From Comamonas thiooxydans (lineage in GTDB: Bacteria; Pseudomonadota; Gammaproteobacteria; Burkholderiales; Burkholderiaceae_C), in assembly GCF_002157685.2 (NCBI RefSeq), contig NZ_AP026738.1, forward strand, positions 2,232,001-2,296,000: a stretch of 64,000 bases of DNA, given 5' to 3'. Both the position numbers and the translations under genes were made by a program. The notes beneath the pieces were generated by a model, which saw nothing but the letters and a program-made list of their open reading frames with translations, ran no database searches and was not told the origin of the DNA. How positions within the stretch are numbered: the stretch's first letter is position 1; every line of letters begins with the position of its first letter. Shown in pieces: positions 1 to 8,062 of the stretch.

Positions 1-63
1 ACGGCTGACGAGGACAAGATTCGCGCAGGCATTGCTCGCCTTGCCAAGGCGCTGAAGTCATGA
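1..63 (+). CDS. C-terminal end of a probable PLP-dependent aminotransferase (5' end outside window)
   Basis: An open frame enters from the left edge and ends at a TGA at 61-63, giving about 20 residues (TADEDKIRAGIARLAKALKS). The pattern of a charged turn followed by IRxGIxRLAxAL is the usual last helix of fold-type I PLP aminotransferases of the MocR/2-aminoadipate class. That assignment rests only on this short tail, so it is tentative. The stop codon overlaps the ATG of slyX (ATGA at 60-63), so the two genes are probably translationally coupled. Confidence 0.45.
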   Translation, partial: TADEDKIRAGIARLAKALKS

Positions 64-281
64 GCGACAGTCACGAGGCCTTGCAAGAGCGAATCATGGA
101 GCTGGAGATCAAGGCCAGCTACACCGAGGATTTGCTTGAGCAACTCAATATGACGATCTACCGCCAGCAGCAGCAGATCGATCTGTTGATCAACGAGGTG
201 AGGGAGCTCAAGCGCCAAGCGCCAGAAGGCGGGGGCGCGATGGTGCGCAATCTGCGCGACGAGCTGCCGCCGCATTACTGA
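60..281 (+). CDS. slyX: SlyX family protein
   Basis: A 73-residue acidic protein that is almost wholly predicted coiled coil (residues 5-55, heptad-like pattern of Leu/Ile) followed by a short tail ending in LPPHY. This C-terminus and the size are diagnostic of the SlyX family (E. coli SlyX is 72 residues). The molecular function of SlyX is not established; the gene was named from its place next to slyD. It overlaps the preceding aminotransferase gene by four bases and is followed at once by an intrinsic terminator, so it is the last gene of its operon. Confidence 0.9.
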   Translation: MSDSHEALQERIMELEIKASYTEDLLEQLNMTIYRQQQQIDLLINEVRELKRQAPEGGGAMVRNLRDELPPHY

Positions 282-307
282 GCGCGCTGGGCGATGCGCT
301 CAAGAAA

Positions 308-337
308 AAGGCCGGAGTGAAAGCTCCGGCCTTTTTT
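308..337 (+). terminator. Rho-independent terminator after slyX
   Basis: Perfect 10-bp stem AAGGCCGGAG / CTCCGGCCTT with a 6-base loop (TGAAAG), followed by TTTT. It lies 26 bases after the slyX stop and ends the leftmost plus-strand operon. Confidence 0.92.
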
Positions 338-406
338 GCACTCAAACCGCGTCATATCGCCAGCAACCCAAGGCAGTGCATGCGCAGTGCGCTATGAAGT
401 CTGGAT

Positions 407-550
407 TTACTCCAATGGGGTGCTGGCGACGTTCTTCATCTTGCCCAGGAAGAGGCGCGTAAAGAAAGCGGCCATGACGATGATCAGCAAAATCACGGCC
501 AGGCTCATCAGCCCGTAGTCGGTGGAAAAGAGATCAATCATCAGCTTCAT
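407..550 (-). CDS. DUF3149 domain small membrane protein
   Basis: A 47-residue protein starting MKLMIDLFSTDYG, with one strongly hydrophobic helix (about residues 14-35, LMSLAVILLIIVMAAFFTRL) and a short basic tail. Size, the N-terminal LFxTDYGLxSL motif and the single helix fit the DUF3149 family of beta- and gammaproteobacteria. I chose the ATG at 550 because a good ribosome binding site (GGGAGG) lies just upstream; the frame stays open another 47 codons upstream, but that part has no membrane or family features. Role unknown; it is probably an inner-membrane protein. It is transcribed alone, towards the slyX terminator. Confidence 0.75.
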   Translation of the reverse strand: MKLMIDLFSTDYGLMSLAVILLIIVMAAFFTRLFLGKMKNVASTPLE

Positions 551-765
551 GGTGCCTCCCTGTTGAGTTTCCGCAGTCTTGCGGCATGTCTCACTATGGC
601 CGCTCGGTCTGGCCGGGGGCTTGTGCTGCATCAAGCTTTGGCTGCTGTCGCTTTGAGGCAGAGCAAGCTGGCGCGCATGGCGAATCCTCAATCCTGGCGG
701 GCGCTTGCAGGGATTTTTGCTTTGAAGTTGCCGAAATTCCTTTCAGAGGAGGAGCCGCTGCCAAC

Positions 766-2193
766 TTACTTTCGCAAAAAGGGCAGGGCTACCTCTTCTG
801 GAATGGGGCAGACATAGGGCTTGCCCTCGCGGCGTTGCACTAGTTCTTTCTTGGCGCGTTCAAGCAACTCGGGCTGGGCGAACAGTTCCACAGCGGTGGC
901 GGTCAGAATTTTTGCGGCGTGCACCATGCCGGTGTGAGCCAGGCCGGACTGCCCTTGCGACACCATCTGCCAGGAGTGCAGCGGTGTGCCAAAAGCATAG
1001 CAGGCCACCCAGGCCTGAACCGTGGGCGTGATCCAGCTCACATCGGCCACGTCGGTGGAGCCGAACATGATGTCTTTGGCGTTCGGGTCGTAGGGCGTCA
1101 GACCTTCAAAAATGGCCGGCACCTTGCCGCGCAGCACACTGGCCAAGGGGCGGCTGACGGCATCGACATCGTTTTTGTCCAGCGTGGCCTGGAATTGGCC
1201 GGCAACAGCATGCGCCTGCGCATCGGCTTGCAACTGTCCCAGTGCCTGCATCTGTGCATGCATCACGCTGTTCAGCGTGCTGTTTTGCAGCAGATTGGAG
1301 CAGGCCTTGTCGAAGACGATTTCGAGCTTGCAGTCCGTCATCAGCGCGGCACCACGCGCCACGTTCTGAACGCGCTCATAGAGTTCGCTGGCTTCGTGGT
1401 TGCGTGCTGCCCGCACCAGATACAGCACTTCGGCGCGCGCCTGCACAACATTGGGCGACAGACCACCGCTATCGGTGACGGCGTAGTGCACGCGGGCGTC
1501 CGAGGGCATGTGCTCGCGCAAATAGTTCACCCCCACGTTCATCAGCTCCACTGCATCCAAGGCACTGCGGCCCAGGTGGGGCGAGTGCGCGGCATGCGAT
1601 GCCTTGCCGTGGAAGACAAACTTTGCCTGAATATTGGCCAGCGTGCTTTGGCTGAACAGACCGGTGTAGCTGGCTGGGTGCCAGGTCAGTGCTGCATCCA
1701 CATCATCGAACACGCCGGCGCGGGCCATGAAGGTCTTGCCGGAGCCGCCTTCCTCGGCTGGACAGCCGTAATAGCGCACACGCCCGCTCGTGCCGGTGCT
1801 TTTCAGGTGCTGTTGCAGCGCAATGGCGGCAAAGTGCGCAGAAGTTCCCAGTAGATGGTGGCCGCAGCCGTGGCCGGCCAGACCGGGGCTGTCGGTGGAC
1901 GGGGTGCAAACCAGAGCACCGCTTTGCTGGTTCAGGCCTGACAGGGCGTCGTATTCACCGAGCAAGGCAATGACCGGGCCTGCATCGCCCCATTCGGCCA
2001 TGAAGGCGGTGGGAATGCCTGCTACATCGCGGGTGATGCGAAAGCCAGCCTGCTGTAGCGCATCGATGTGCAGTTGGACCGAAGCGTTCTCGGCATAGCG
2101 CAGCTCGGCCAGAGACCAGATCTGGTCGGCCAATGCCGTCATGCGTGGTGTCTCGCGTTGAAAAAAATCCTGCAGGGCGCTCATCGCTTGCAT
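766..2193 (-). CDS. M20 family amidohydrolase (AbgB-like)
   Basis: A 475-residue cytoplasmic metallohydrolase. Peptidase M20 features are visible: the metal-binding GHGCGHHLLG motif (about residue 105), PAEEGGSGKTFM with the catalytic Glu, ALTWHPA, and the inserted dimerisation domain beginning KASHAAHSPHLGRSALDA. The long form and these motifs match the p-aminobenzoyl-glutamate hydrolase B (AbgB)/amidohydrolase subgroup, which cleaves N-acyl or aromatic amide bonds; the substrate here is unknown. The frame opens at a TTG at 2244, but the ATG at 2193 has an AAGGA-type binding site and starts at the usual MQAMSALQDFF position. It lies 74 bases behind a Bug-type binding protein gene, so the receptor may capture the amide that this enzyme hydrolyses. 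Confidence 0.88.
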   Translation of the reverse strand: MQAMSALQDFFQRETPRMTALADQIWSLAELRYAENASVQLHIDALQQAGFRITRDVAGIPTAFMAEWGDAGPVIALLGEYDALSGLNQQSGALVCTPSTDSPGLAGHGCGHHLLGTSAHFAAIALQQHLKSTGTSGRVRYYGCPAEEGGSGKTFMARAGVFDDVDAALTWHPASYTGLFSQSTLANIQAKFVFHGKASHAAHSPHLGRSALDAVELMNVGVNYLREHMPSDARVHYAVTDSGGLSPNVVQARAEVLYLVRAARNHEASELYERVQNVARGAALMTDCKLEIVFDKACSNLLQNSTLNSVMHAQMQALGQLQADAQAHAVAGQFQATLDKNDVDAVSRPLASVLRGKVPAIFEGLTPYDPNAKDIMFGSTDVADVSWITPTVQAWVACYAFGTPLHSWQMVSQGQSGLAHTGMVHAAKILTATAVELFAQPELLERAKKELVQRREGKPYVCPIPEEVALPFLRK

Positions 2194-2267
2194 GGCAAAA
2201 GGGTCCTTGAGCTGTGGTGAAGAAGATAGGGCATGAAGAAGCAACCGGCGGGCTGCAGGACGGGCTC

Positions 2268-3293
2268 TTATTCGGGCTTGACGCCGGTCTTGTCGAGCAG
2301 GGCCTTGTTGCGCTTGAGTTCGGCGGCGATCTGGGCTGGGAACTGGGAGGGCGCCGCCTCGGTCGCTGTAGCGCCCAGATTCTTCAGATGCTTTTGTACC
2401 TCGGGCAGGTGGACTGCTTTGACAGCTGCGTCCTGCAACTGTTTCACGATGGGGGCTGGTGTGTTGCTGGGGACGACCAAACCGAACCAGCTGATGCCCA
2501 GCTCATTGAGTTCGTCGTAGCCCAGTTCCTTGAAGGTCGGCACATTGGGCAGGTCGGGCGAGCGGCCATGTGAGGCGACCACCACGGGAAGCAGCTTGCC
2601 GCCCTTGATCTGGGGCATTGCCGAGGGCAACTGATCGGTCATGATCTGAACCATGCCGGCCAAGGCGTCATTGAGTGCAGGGCCGTTGCCGCGATAGGGC
2701 ACGATCTGGATCTGGGTCTTCATGGTTTCGTTGAACGAGGCAACCATCAGATGTCCCAGCGTTCCCAGGCCTGGCACTCCGGCACTGTAGGTGCCTGGCT
2801 GGGCCTTGACCTTGGCGAGAAAGTCCTTGAAGTTGTTCACGCCCATCTTGGGGTGGGCCATATAGACCGAAGGCATGGTCACCAGATTGGCCACCGGCAG
2901 CAGCTTGCCCTCAATCTTGCTGGCGCGTTTGTAGAGCAGGGGGTTGATTGTGGCCGTGCTCACGGTAGCCATGCCAATGCTGTAGCCGTCCGGAGCTGCC
3001 TGGGCGATGGCCTCGCTGCCGATCAGTCCTCCTGCGCCGCCCTTGTTGTCCACGATCACCGGTTGCCCCAGCGTGGTGTGCATGCCTTCGGCAATCACGC
3101 GGGCCACGATATCGGTGGAGCCGCCGGCGGCAAAAGGCACGATGAGCTTGACAGGCTTGCTTGGATAGGCGTCGGCGGCCAGCGCCTGCGGCGCGGCCAG
3201 GGTCCACAAGGAGCTGGCAATCGCCAGCGAGAGCAGGCCGAAGCTGCGATTGAGGCTATTTGTGCAGCCGCGAGTGCGTGAAGAGGTGGGCAT
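2268..3293 (-). CDS. Bug/TctC family tripartite tricarboxylate transporter substrate-binding protein
   Basis: A 341-residue periplasmic binding protein. It has a signal peptide (about residues 1-40, cleavage near ALAADAYPSKP), then the family start YPSKPVKLIVPFAAGGSTDIVAR and the internal motifs GGLIGSEAIAQAAPDGYS and PYRGNGPALNDALAG. These are hallmarks of the Bug receptors, which are greatly expanded in Bordetella, Comamonas and relatives. No TctA/TctB membrane genes are nearby, which is normal for orphan Bug receptors. The ATG at 3293 has a strong AGGAG site. It probably forms an operon with the downstream M20 amidohydrolase; the ligand cannot be told from sequence. Confidence 0.9.
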   Translation of the reverse strand: MPTSSRTRGCTNSLNRSFGLLSLAIASSLWTLAAPQALAADAYPSKPVKLIVPFAAGGSTDIVARVIAEGMHTTLGQPVIVDNKGGAGGLIGSEAIAQAAPDGYSIGMATVSTATINPLLYKRASKIEGKLLPVANLVTMPSVYMAHPKMGVNNFKDFLAKVKAQPGTYSAGVPGLGTLGHLMVASFNETMKTQIQIVPYRGNGPALNDALAGMVQIMTDQLPSAMPQIKGGKLLPVVVASHGRSPDLPNVPTFKELGYDELNELGISWFGLVVPSNTPAPIVKQLQDAAVKAVHLPEVQKHLKNLGATATEAAPSQFPAQIAAELKRNKALLDKTGVKPE

Positions 3294-3538
3294 GGAGGGC
3301 TCCTGAAAGATATCGGCCGACGCGTGCCTACACCATCAGTGCTGTTCACGAACTTCTGCCGTCATGGAAATGAAATATAGAAATTCCGGAGCCTTGGCAG
3401 TACATGTTATTTTCCGCTAGCTATAAGCTTTGCCGATACCTTGGGTGCACCGCGCTATGTGGAGGGCGATGCTTTCCAGTAAAAACCCTTATGCTTCTCG
3501 CGATCATTGATCATGTTTGCCATGGTGTTTTTCTTATT

Positions 3539-3593
3539 AAGGTTCGTCGCATCTAGCAAAGTTCGTCGATGTTTTTCGCAACAAAGTTTGTCG
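3539..3593 (+). repeat. Three degenerate direct repeats AARGTTYGTCG
   Basis: Copies at 3539-3549 (AAGGTTCGTCG), 3558-3568 (AAAGTTCGTCG) and 3583-3593 (AAAGTTTGTCG), with start-to-start spacings of 19 and 25 bases. Such arrays occur as transposase-binding ends of Tn552/Tn7-like transposons or as regulator-binding iterons. No transposase gene of that type is present in the window, so the role is open. Confidence 0.55.
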
Positions 3594-3700
3594 TGGGGAT
3601 GTAAGAGTGGGATCTTCATTACAGAAGTGGCTCCGTAGCCATTGAAGGGAAGGCGTAGATAGGAATTTGAGCTCTCAGGAGGTCGTTGATGTGCGTCTTT

Positions 3701-3756
3701 AGAGCCGCTTGTATATTTGCAGTTGTCGGTCTGCGCAAACAGCCGATAGCGGCTCT
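3701..3756. repeat. Inverted repeat AGAGCCGCT / AGCGGCTCT
   Basis: Perfect 9-bp arms at 3701-3709 and 3748-3756 around a 38-base spacer that contains a further half-palindrome (CAGCCGATAGCGGCT). It is probably a genome-typical intergenic repeat rather than a terminator, since no T-tract follows either arm. Confidence 0.4.
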
Positions 3757-4013
3757 GGTCCCTCACCCCGACACCTGTAACAAGCCGCTTTTAGGGCATT
3801 CGGCATGATCGCCACATGCGGCGACATTGCGCTAGGGCATTCGCTGGTCGGCATGGGTGCAAGTCTGATGGCCGCGTTGCTCCCTGCTCTGCGACAGCAG
3901 AGTGGCCGTCACAGTCGGAGATCAGGCTGGCACAGCGAATGTGACCGTGATTGAGCGGCTGTGGGAGTCGTGACACCATCATGAGATAGACATACCGGGC
4001 AACGATAAAAACA

Positions 4014-6683
4014 GTGAACGAGACAAATCCCACACTGCCTCGATTGGAGCCTAGGCGCATCGAGCGCAAACACCTTCTGGCGCGCTTGTCTGAGGCCCGA
4101 AGCAAAACCTGCCTCTTGATCCACGGCCCGGCGGGCAGCGGCAAAACTTCGCTGGCCCTGCAGTGGCGGGCGCAGGCGCTGACTTTTGGCCATGACGCGG
4201 CTTGGGTGACGGTGCAGCCCGGCGACGACGGGTATGCGCTGATGGCCGCGCTGTTCGATTCGCTCGACCGCGTTGACCGCGACATCGCACGCGAGGCGCG
4301 GCTGCTGTTCAACCGGGGGGGCGAGGCGCGCGCGGATGCCATTGTCATCGCCTTGCTGCGTGCTTTTCTGGCGCGCAGCCGGCCTTTGCTGGTGGTGATT
4401 GACGATTGGCAGAACATGGGCGACATGCGCGCGGGTGCGGCGCTGCAGACCTTGCTGGATTTTGCGCCACCCGCCTTGCGGCTGGTGATCGTCTCGCGCA
4501 GCATGCCCCAGCTGCGCCTGGCGCGCCTGCGCGACCAGGGCCTGCTCGAAGAGATCGGCCCCGCCGAGCTGCGCTTTACCCTGGAAGAAGTGCAGCAGTT
4601 TTTGCAGGCCCGCCAGCCGCGCAGCACCAGCCCGGCCATGGCGCGCCAGCTGCTGGAGGTGACCGATGGCTGGGCTGCAGGCCTGCAGCTGCTGGCGCTG
4701 CAGCCGCGCACCCCCGCATCTCCGGTGCAGAACGCGCAGGACTTCAGCGCCTACTTCAACCGCGAGGTGCTGTGCCAGGTCGACAAGGACGAGATCGATG
4801 CGATGACGCGACTGGCAGCGGCGCGCAGCTTCAACCAGGCGCTGGCCATCACCATCGCTGGCGAGCCCGTCGGCCCCGCCTTGCTGGAGCGGCTGCAGCG
4901 CGAGAACCTGTTTGTGCTGCCGCTGCAGGATGCCGCCAGCCAGGGCTGGTACCGCTTCCACCCCTTGTTTCGCGAGCTGCTGCTGACCCGCTTCCAATCA
5001 CTGCCGCAGGCCGAGCGCCAGCGCACCCATGCGGCCCTGGCGCAATGGCTGGGTGCCCGGCGCCATCTGCGCGATGCCGTGCACCATGCGGTCGAGGCCG
5101 GGGACATGGAGCAGGCCGTGCATTGGGTGGAACGCTGGGCGCGTGCTTTGTTTTTGAACGGGCAGCTGCAGCAGCTGGTGCGCGCCGTGTCCGAGCTGCC
5201 GCGCGCCATCGTCAATGCCCGGCCGGCGCTGCTGCTGTGGCTGGGCTGGACCCAGCTGTGCTACTACAAGCTCGCCGCCTGCCACGAGACCTTGAATGCG
5301 CTGCGCACGCAGCTGGGCGAGCGCGACCATGAAGGCCGCGCGCACTGCGTGCTGCTGGCCTTCTCGCTGGCCTTGCAGGAGGATGACCTGGGCACCGCGC
5401 AGGCCTTGCTGCCCGAGCTGATGTCCATCCAGCAGGGCGATGATGCCGTGCTGGTGGGCGGCAAGCGCAACCTGCTGGGCTGGATGTACGGCCACAGTGC
5501 CGAGTACGAGAAGGCGCGCGAGGTGTTGCGCGGCTCGCCACCCCTACTGGAGGACGGCACGCCGCTGCTCGACTCGGCCTTTGGCCATTTGATGACCGAA
5601 TCGCTGCGCGGCCTGTCCTGGCTGTATGCCGGCGATGTGCGCCATGCCGAACCGGTGCTGCGCGATGCGCTCGCCCATGCCGAAAAAACGCTGGGCCGCC
5701 ATAGCGAGATGGCCTGCAATGCCGCCGCCTACCTGGCGGCCGTGCTGTATGAGACGAATGAGCTCGACGAGCTGCGCCAGTTGCTCGACGGCCGGCTCGA
5801 CACCACCGAGCGCGTGGTACTGCCCGATGCGCTGGTGACCGTGGCCCTGGTCTGCGCACGCTTGAGCCGGCTGGACGGCAACCCGCTCGAAGCGATCGAG
5901 GGCCTGGCGCGCATCGAAGAAATCGCCCAGCGCCGATCCCTCGACCGCCTGCTGGCCTTTGCGATGGGCGAGCGCGTGCGCTGCCTGCTGCAGATGCGCG
6001 ATCTGGAGGGCGCGCGGCAGATGCTGGGCCAGCTGGAGCTGCTGGCCCAGCGCCATGCCGATGCCCACAGCCCCGTGAGCCTGCGCATCACCGGCATGGC
6101 GCGCTACACGCAGGCGCTGTTCCACGAGGCCAACCTGGATGACCGCGCCGCGCTGGAGGCGCTGGGCGAGCGCGGCCGGGACGACAGCGCGCTTTTGCAG
6201 CGCCGCGACCGCTGCGCCACCTTGGTGCTGCGCGCCTTGCTGCTGAGCCGCCTGGGCCGGCAGGAGCAGGCTTTGGAGGTCATGCGCGATGCCTTGCTGC
6301 AAGGCCAGGAGCTGGGCCTGGTGCGCAGCCTGCTCGACCTGGGTGAGCCCGCGCTGCTGCTGGCCGAGGCCTGTGCCCAGACCTTTGGCGCCTCCGATCC
6401 TCTGCTGGCATTTTATGTGGAGCGGCTGCAGCAGCAATCGCAGCGCTACCGCAGCCTGCAGCAGCCCGAGGAGGCGGGGCTCAGCGAGCCGCTGTCCGAG
6501 CGGGAGCTGGAGATCTTGCGGGCGCTTGCGCACAGCATGTCCAACAAGCGCATCGCCCAGGTACTGGGCATCTCGCCCGAGACCGTCAAATGGCATCTGC
6601 GCAATGTCTACGGCAAGCTCAAGGTGGTGGGCCGCGATGATGCCGTGGCCCGGGCGCGCGACCTGGGCCTGGTGCAGGGCTGA
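4014..6683 (+). CDS. MalT-like LuxR family (LAL) ATP-dependent transcriptional regulator
   Basis: An 889-residue regulator with the LAL layout. The N-terminal NTPase has Walker A GPAGSGKTS (residues 38-46) and a Walker B-like LLVVIDDW (about 125-132). A long helical, TPR-like sensor region covers about 330-800, and a C-terminal LuxR-type helix-turn-helix (about 822-889) contains LSERELEILRAL and SNKRIAQVLGISPETVKWHL. Members bind an inducer and ATP, oligomerise and activate nearby operons. The start is a GTG with a weak binding site; residues PRLEPRRIERKHLLARL match the usual N-terminus. It precedes and shares strand with the acyl-CoA genes at 6984-14138, so it is probably their activator, with a CoA ester or free acid as likely inducer (inference). 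Confidence 0.9.
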   Translation: MNETNPTLPRLEPRRIERKHLLARLSEARSKTCLLIHGPAGSGKTSLALQWRAQALTFGHDAAWVTVQPGDDGYALMAALFDSLDRVDRDIAREARLLFNRGGEARADAIVIALLRAFLARSRPLLVVIDDWQNMGDMRAGAALQTLLDFAPPALRLVIVSRSMPQLRLARLRDQGLLEEIGPAELRFTLEEVQQFLQARQPRSTSPAMARQLLEVTDGWAAGLQLLALQPRTPASPVQNAQDFSAYFNREVLCQVDKDEIDAMTRLAAARSFNQALAITIAGEPVGPALLERLQRENLFVLPLQDAASQGWYRFHPLFRELLLTRFQSLPQAERQRTHAALAQWLGARRHLRDAVHHAVEAGDMEQAVHWVERWARALFLNGQLQQLVRAVSELPRAIVNARPALLLWLGWTQLCYYKLAACHETLNALRTQLGERDHEGRAHCVLLAFSLALQEDDLGTAQALLPELMSIQQGDDAVLVGGKRNLLGWMYGHSAEYEKAREVLRGSPPLLEDGTPLLDSAFGHLMTESLRGLSWLYAGDVRHAEPVLRDALAHAEKTLGRHSEMACNAAAYLAAVLYETNELDELRQLLDGRLDTTERVVLPDALVTVALVCARLSRLDGNPLEAIEGLARIEEIAQRRSLDRLLAFAMGERVRCLLQMRDLEGARQMLGQLELLAQRHADAHSPVSLRITGMARYTQALFHEANLDDRAALEALGERGRDDSALLQRRDRCATLVLRALLLSRLGRQEQALEVMRDALLQGQELGLVRSLLDLGEPALLLAEACAQTFGASDPLLAFYVERLQQQSQRYRSLQQPEEAGLSEPLSERELEILRALAHSMSNKRIAQVLGISPETVKWHLRNVYGKLKVVGRDDAVARARDLGLVQG

Positions 6684-6983
6684 TCGCCCACATGGCAGGG
6701 GGAAACCCGAGCCACCCACATCGGGTGGGGGCGGGGTGGAGCGGCTGGCCGCATGATGGCTAAAAATAGCAAAGACAGGAGACAAGCCATGTTCATGCCA
6801 CATCGCTAGGCGGATTGCGCACCTGATCCCATCTACAGCCCCAGCACTGGCGCTGTAGCGCTCCGCCGTCCTGTGCGCAGCTAAGCGCCTTTTTTCCAAC
6901 GTCAACACCACGATGCCGTCTGCGGACGGCCTGGGCGCAGCTTTGCCTGACTGCGATTGCAACCCATTCAATCCCCTTGCTCG
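6684..6983. other. 300-bp gap between regulator and catabolic operon
   Basis: The promoter of the acyl-CoA operon is expected here. I see a weak CCCGA/TCGGG hairpin near 6705-6725 that could slow transcription leaving the regulator gene. There is also an orphan translation start: a clear AGGAGAC at 6777-6783 followed by ATG at 6789, which reads only six codons (MFMPHR) before TAG at 6807-6809. No other coding potential was found. Confidence 0.4.
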
Positions 6984-8042
6984 ATGACTCCCTCCAGCTC
7001 CCCCTCTACCCACCCGCAAGTTTTTGACCCGGCCCGCTTGGACGGCTTTCTGCGCGCGCAGTTGCCAGGGCTGCAGGGAGAGATGGCGCTGCAGGTCATT
7101 GGCGGCGGGCAGTCCAACCCGACCTTTTTTGTGAGCTACGGCAGCCGGCACATGGTGCTGCGCAAAAAGCCCGCTGGCGAGGTATTGCCATCGGCCCATG
7201 CGGTGGACCGCGAGTACCGCGTGATGAAGGCGTTAGCAGCTACGGCGCTGCCCGTGCCGCAGATGCTGCTCTACCACGCAGGCAGCGATGTGGTCGGCAC
7301 GCCTTTCTACCTGATGGAAAAGGTCGAAGGGCGGGTGTTCAACGACAACGCACTTGCCGGCATGCGCCCGGCCGAGCGCCGGGCCATCTACCTGGCGATG
7401 GCCGACACCCTGGCCACCCTGCATGCGGTGGACTGGCGCGCCGCCGGGTTGGAGGGCTTTGGCAAGGAGGGCGGCTTTTTTGAGCGACAGCTGCACCGCT
7501 GGAAAAAGCAGTGGGATCTGTCGCGCATAGCACCCAACCCGGCCATAGATGAGCTGCTGGCCTGGCTGGGCGCAAACCGCCCCAGCGATGAGGAAACCAC
7601 GCTGACCCATGGCGACTTCAAGCTCAACAACCTGCTGTTCCACCCCACGGAGGCGCGGGTGGTGGCGGTGCTGGACTGGGAGCTTTCCACCCTGGGCCAT
7701 CCGCTGGCCGATGTGGCCTTCAACACGGTGGCCTGGCGCACCCTGCCCGAGGAGTTTGGCGGGCTGCGCGGGCTGGATCTGGCGGCGTTGGGCATTCCGT
7801 CCGAGTCCGAATACCTCGCGCACTTCTACCAGCGCGCCGGCCGCAGCGATCCTGCCCGCCAGGCCGCCCCTTTCCACTGGGCCTTTGCGTTCATGCGCTG
7901 GGCCGTCATCTTTGAAGGCATTGCCGCCCGCGCCGCGCGGGGCAATGCGGTGGCCGACAACGCCTCGGAGGTGGGCGCCATGGCCCAGGCTCTGGCCCAG
8001 CGTGGGCTGGAGGCGATCGAGACTCCAGCGGCAGTGTTTTGA
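6984..8042 (+). CDS. Phosphotransferase family protein (ACAD10/APH-like)
   Basis: A 352-residue protein of the aminoglycoside-phosphotransferase/ACAD10-like kinase fold. Visible motifs are [13 protein letters not shown] (glycine-rich loop), MVLRKKP (ATP lysine), the catalytic loop [14 protein letters not shown] (about residue 205) and the metal-binding [21 protein letters not shown]. Such proteins usually sit next to acyl-CoA dehydrogenases and are proposed to phosphorylate hydroxyacyl-CoA intermediates before elimination. I use the ATG at 6984; the frame opens at a TTG at 6957 without a better binding site. First gene of the operon; 20 bases separate its stop from the dehydrogenase start. 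Confidence 0.85.
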   Translation: MTPSSSPSTHPQVFDPARLDGFLRAQLPGLQGEMALQVIGGGQSNPTFFVSYGSRHMVLRKKPAGEVLPSAHAVDREYRVMKALAATALPVPQMLLYHAGSDVVGTPFYLMEKVEGRVFNDNALAGMRPAERRAIYLAMADTLATLHAVDWRAAGLEGFGKEGGFFERQLHRWKKQWDLSRIAPNPAIDELLAWLGANRPSDEETTLTHGDFKLNNLLFHPTEARVVAVLDWELSTLGHPLADVAFNTVAWRTLPEEFGGLRGLDLAALGIPSESEYLAHFYQRAGRSDPARQAAPFHWAFAFMRWAVIFEGIAARAARGNAVADNASEVGAMAQALAQRGLEAIETPAAVF

Positions 8043-8062
8043 ATTTTTTACAGGAGACGCTC

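Larger units (their letters stand above)
3294..4013. other. AT-richer 720-bp intergenic region with repeats
   Basis: No convincing gene. Between 3340 and 3720 base composition is visibly lower in GC than either neighbour. The stretch holds three direct repeats (3539-3593) and a 9-bp inverted repeat (3701-3756). It must also carry the promoters for the Bug receptor (minus) and the MalT-like regulator (plus). A 103-codon minus-strand frame at 3455-3766 has no domain-like features and is not called. Confidence 0.6.

Noticed and set aside
766..2244. Longer form of the M20 hydrolase starting at TTG 2244
   Set aside because: The extra 17 residues have no family match, and a better start with binding site is at 2193.
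3455..3766. 103-codon minus-strand frame in the AT-rich gap
   Set aside because: No domain pattern, mixed composition, covers the direct and inverted repeats and has no good binding site.
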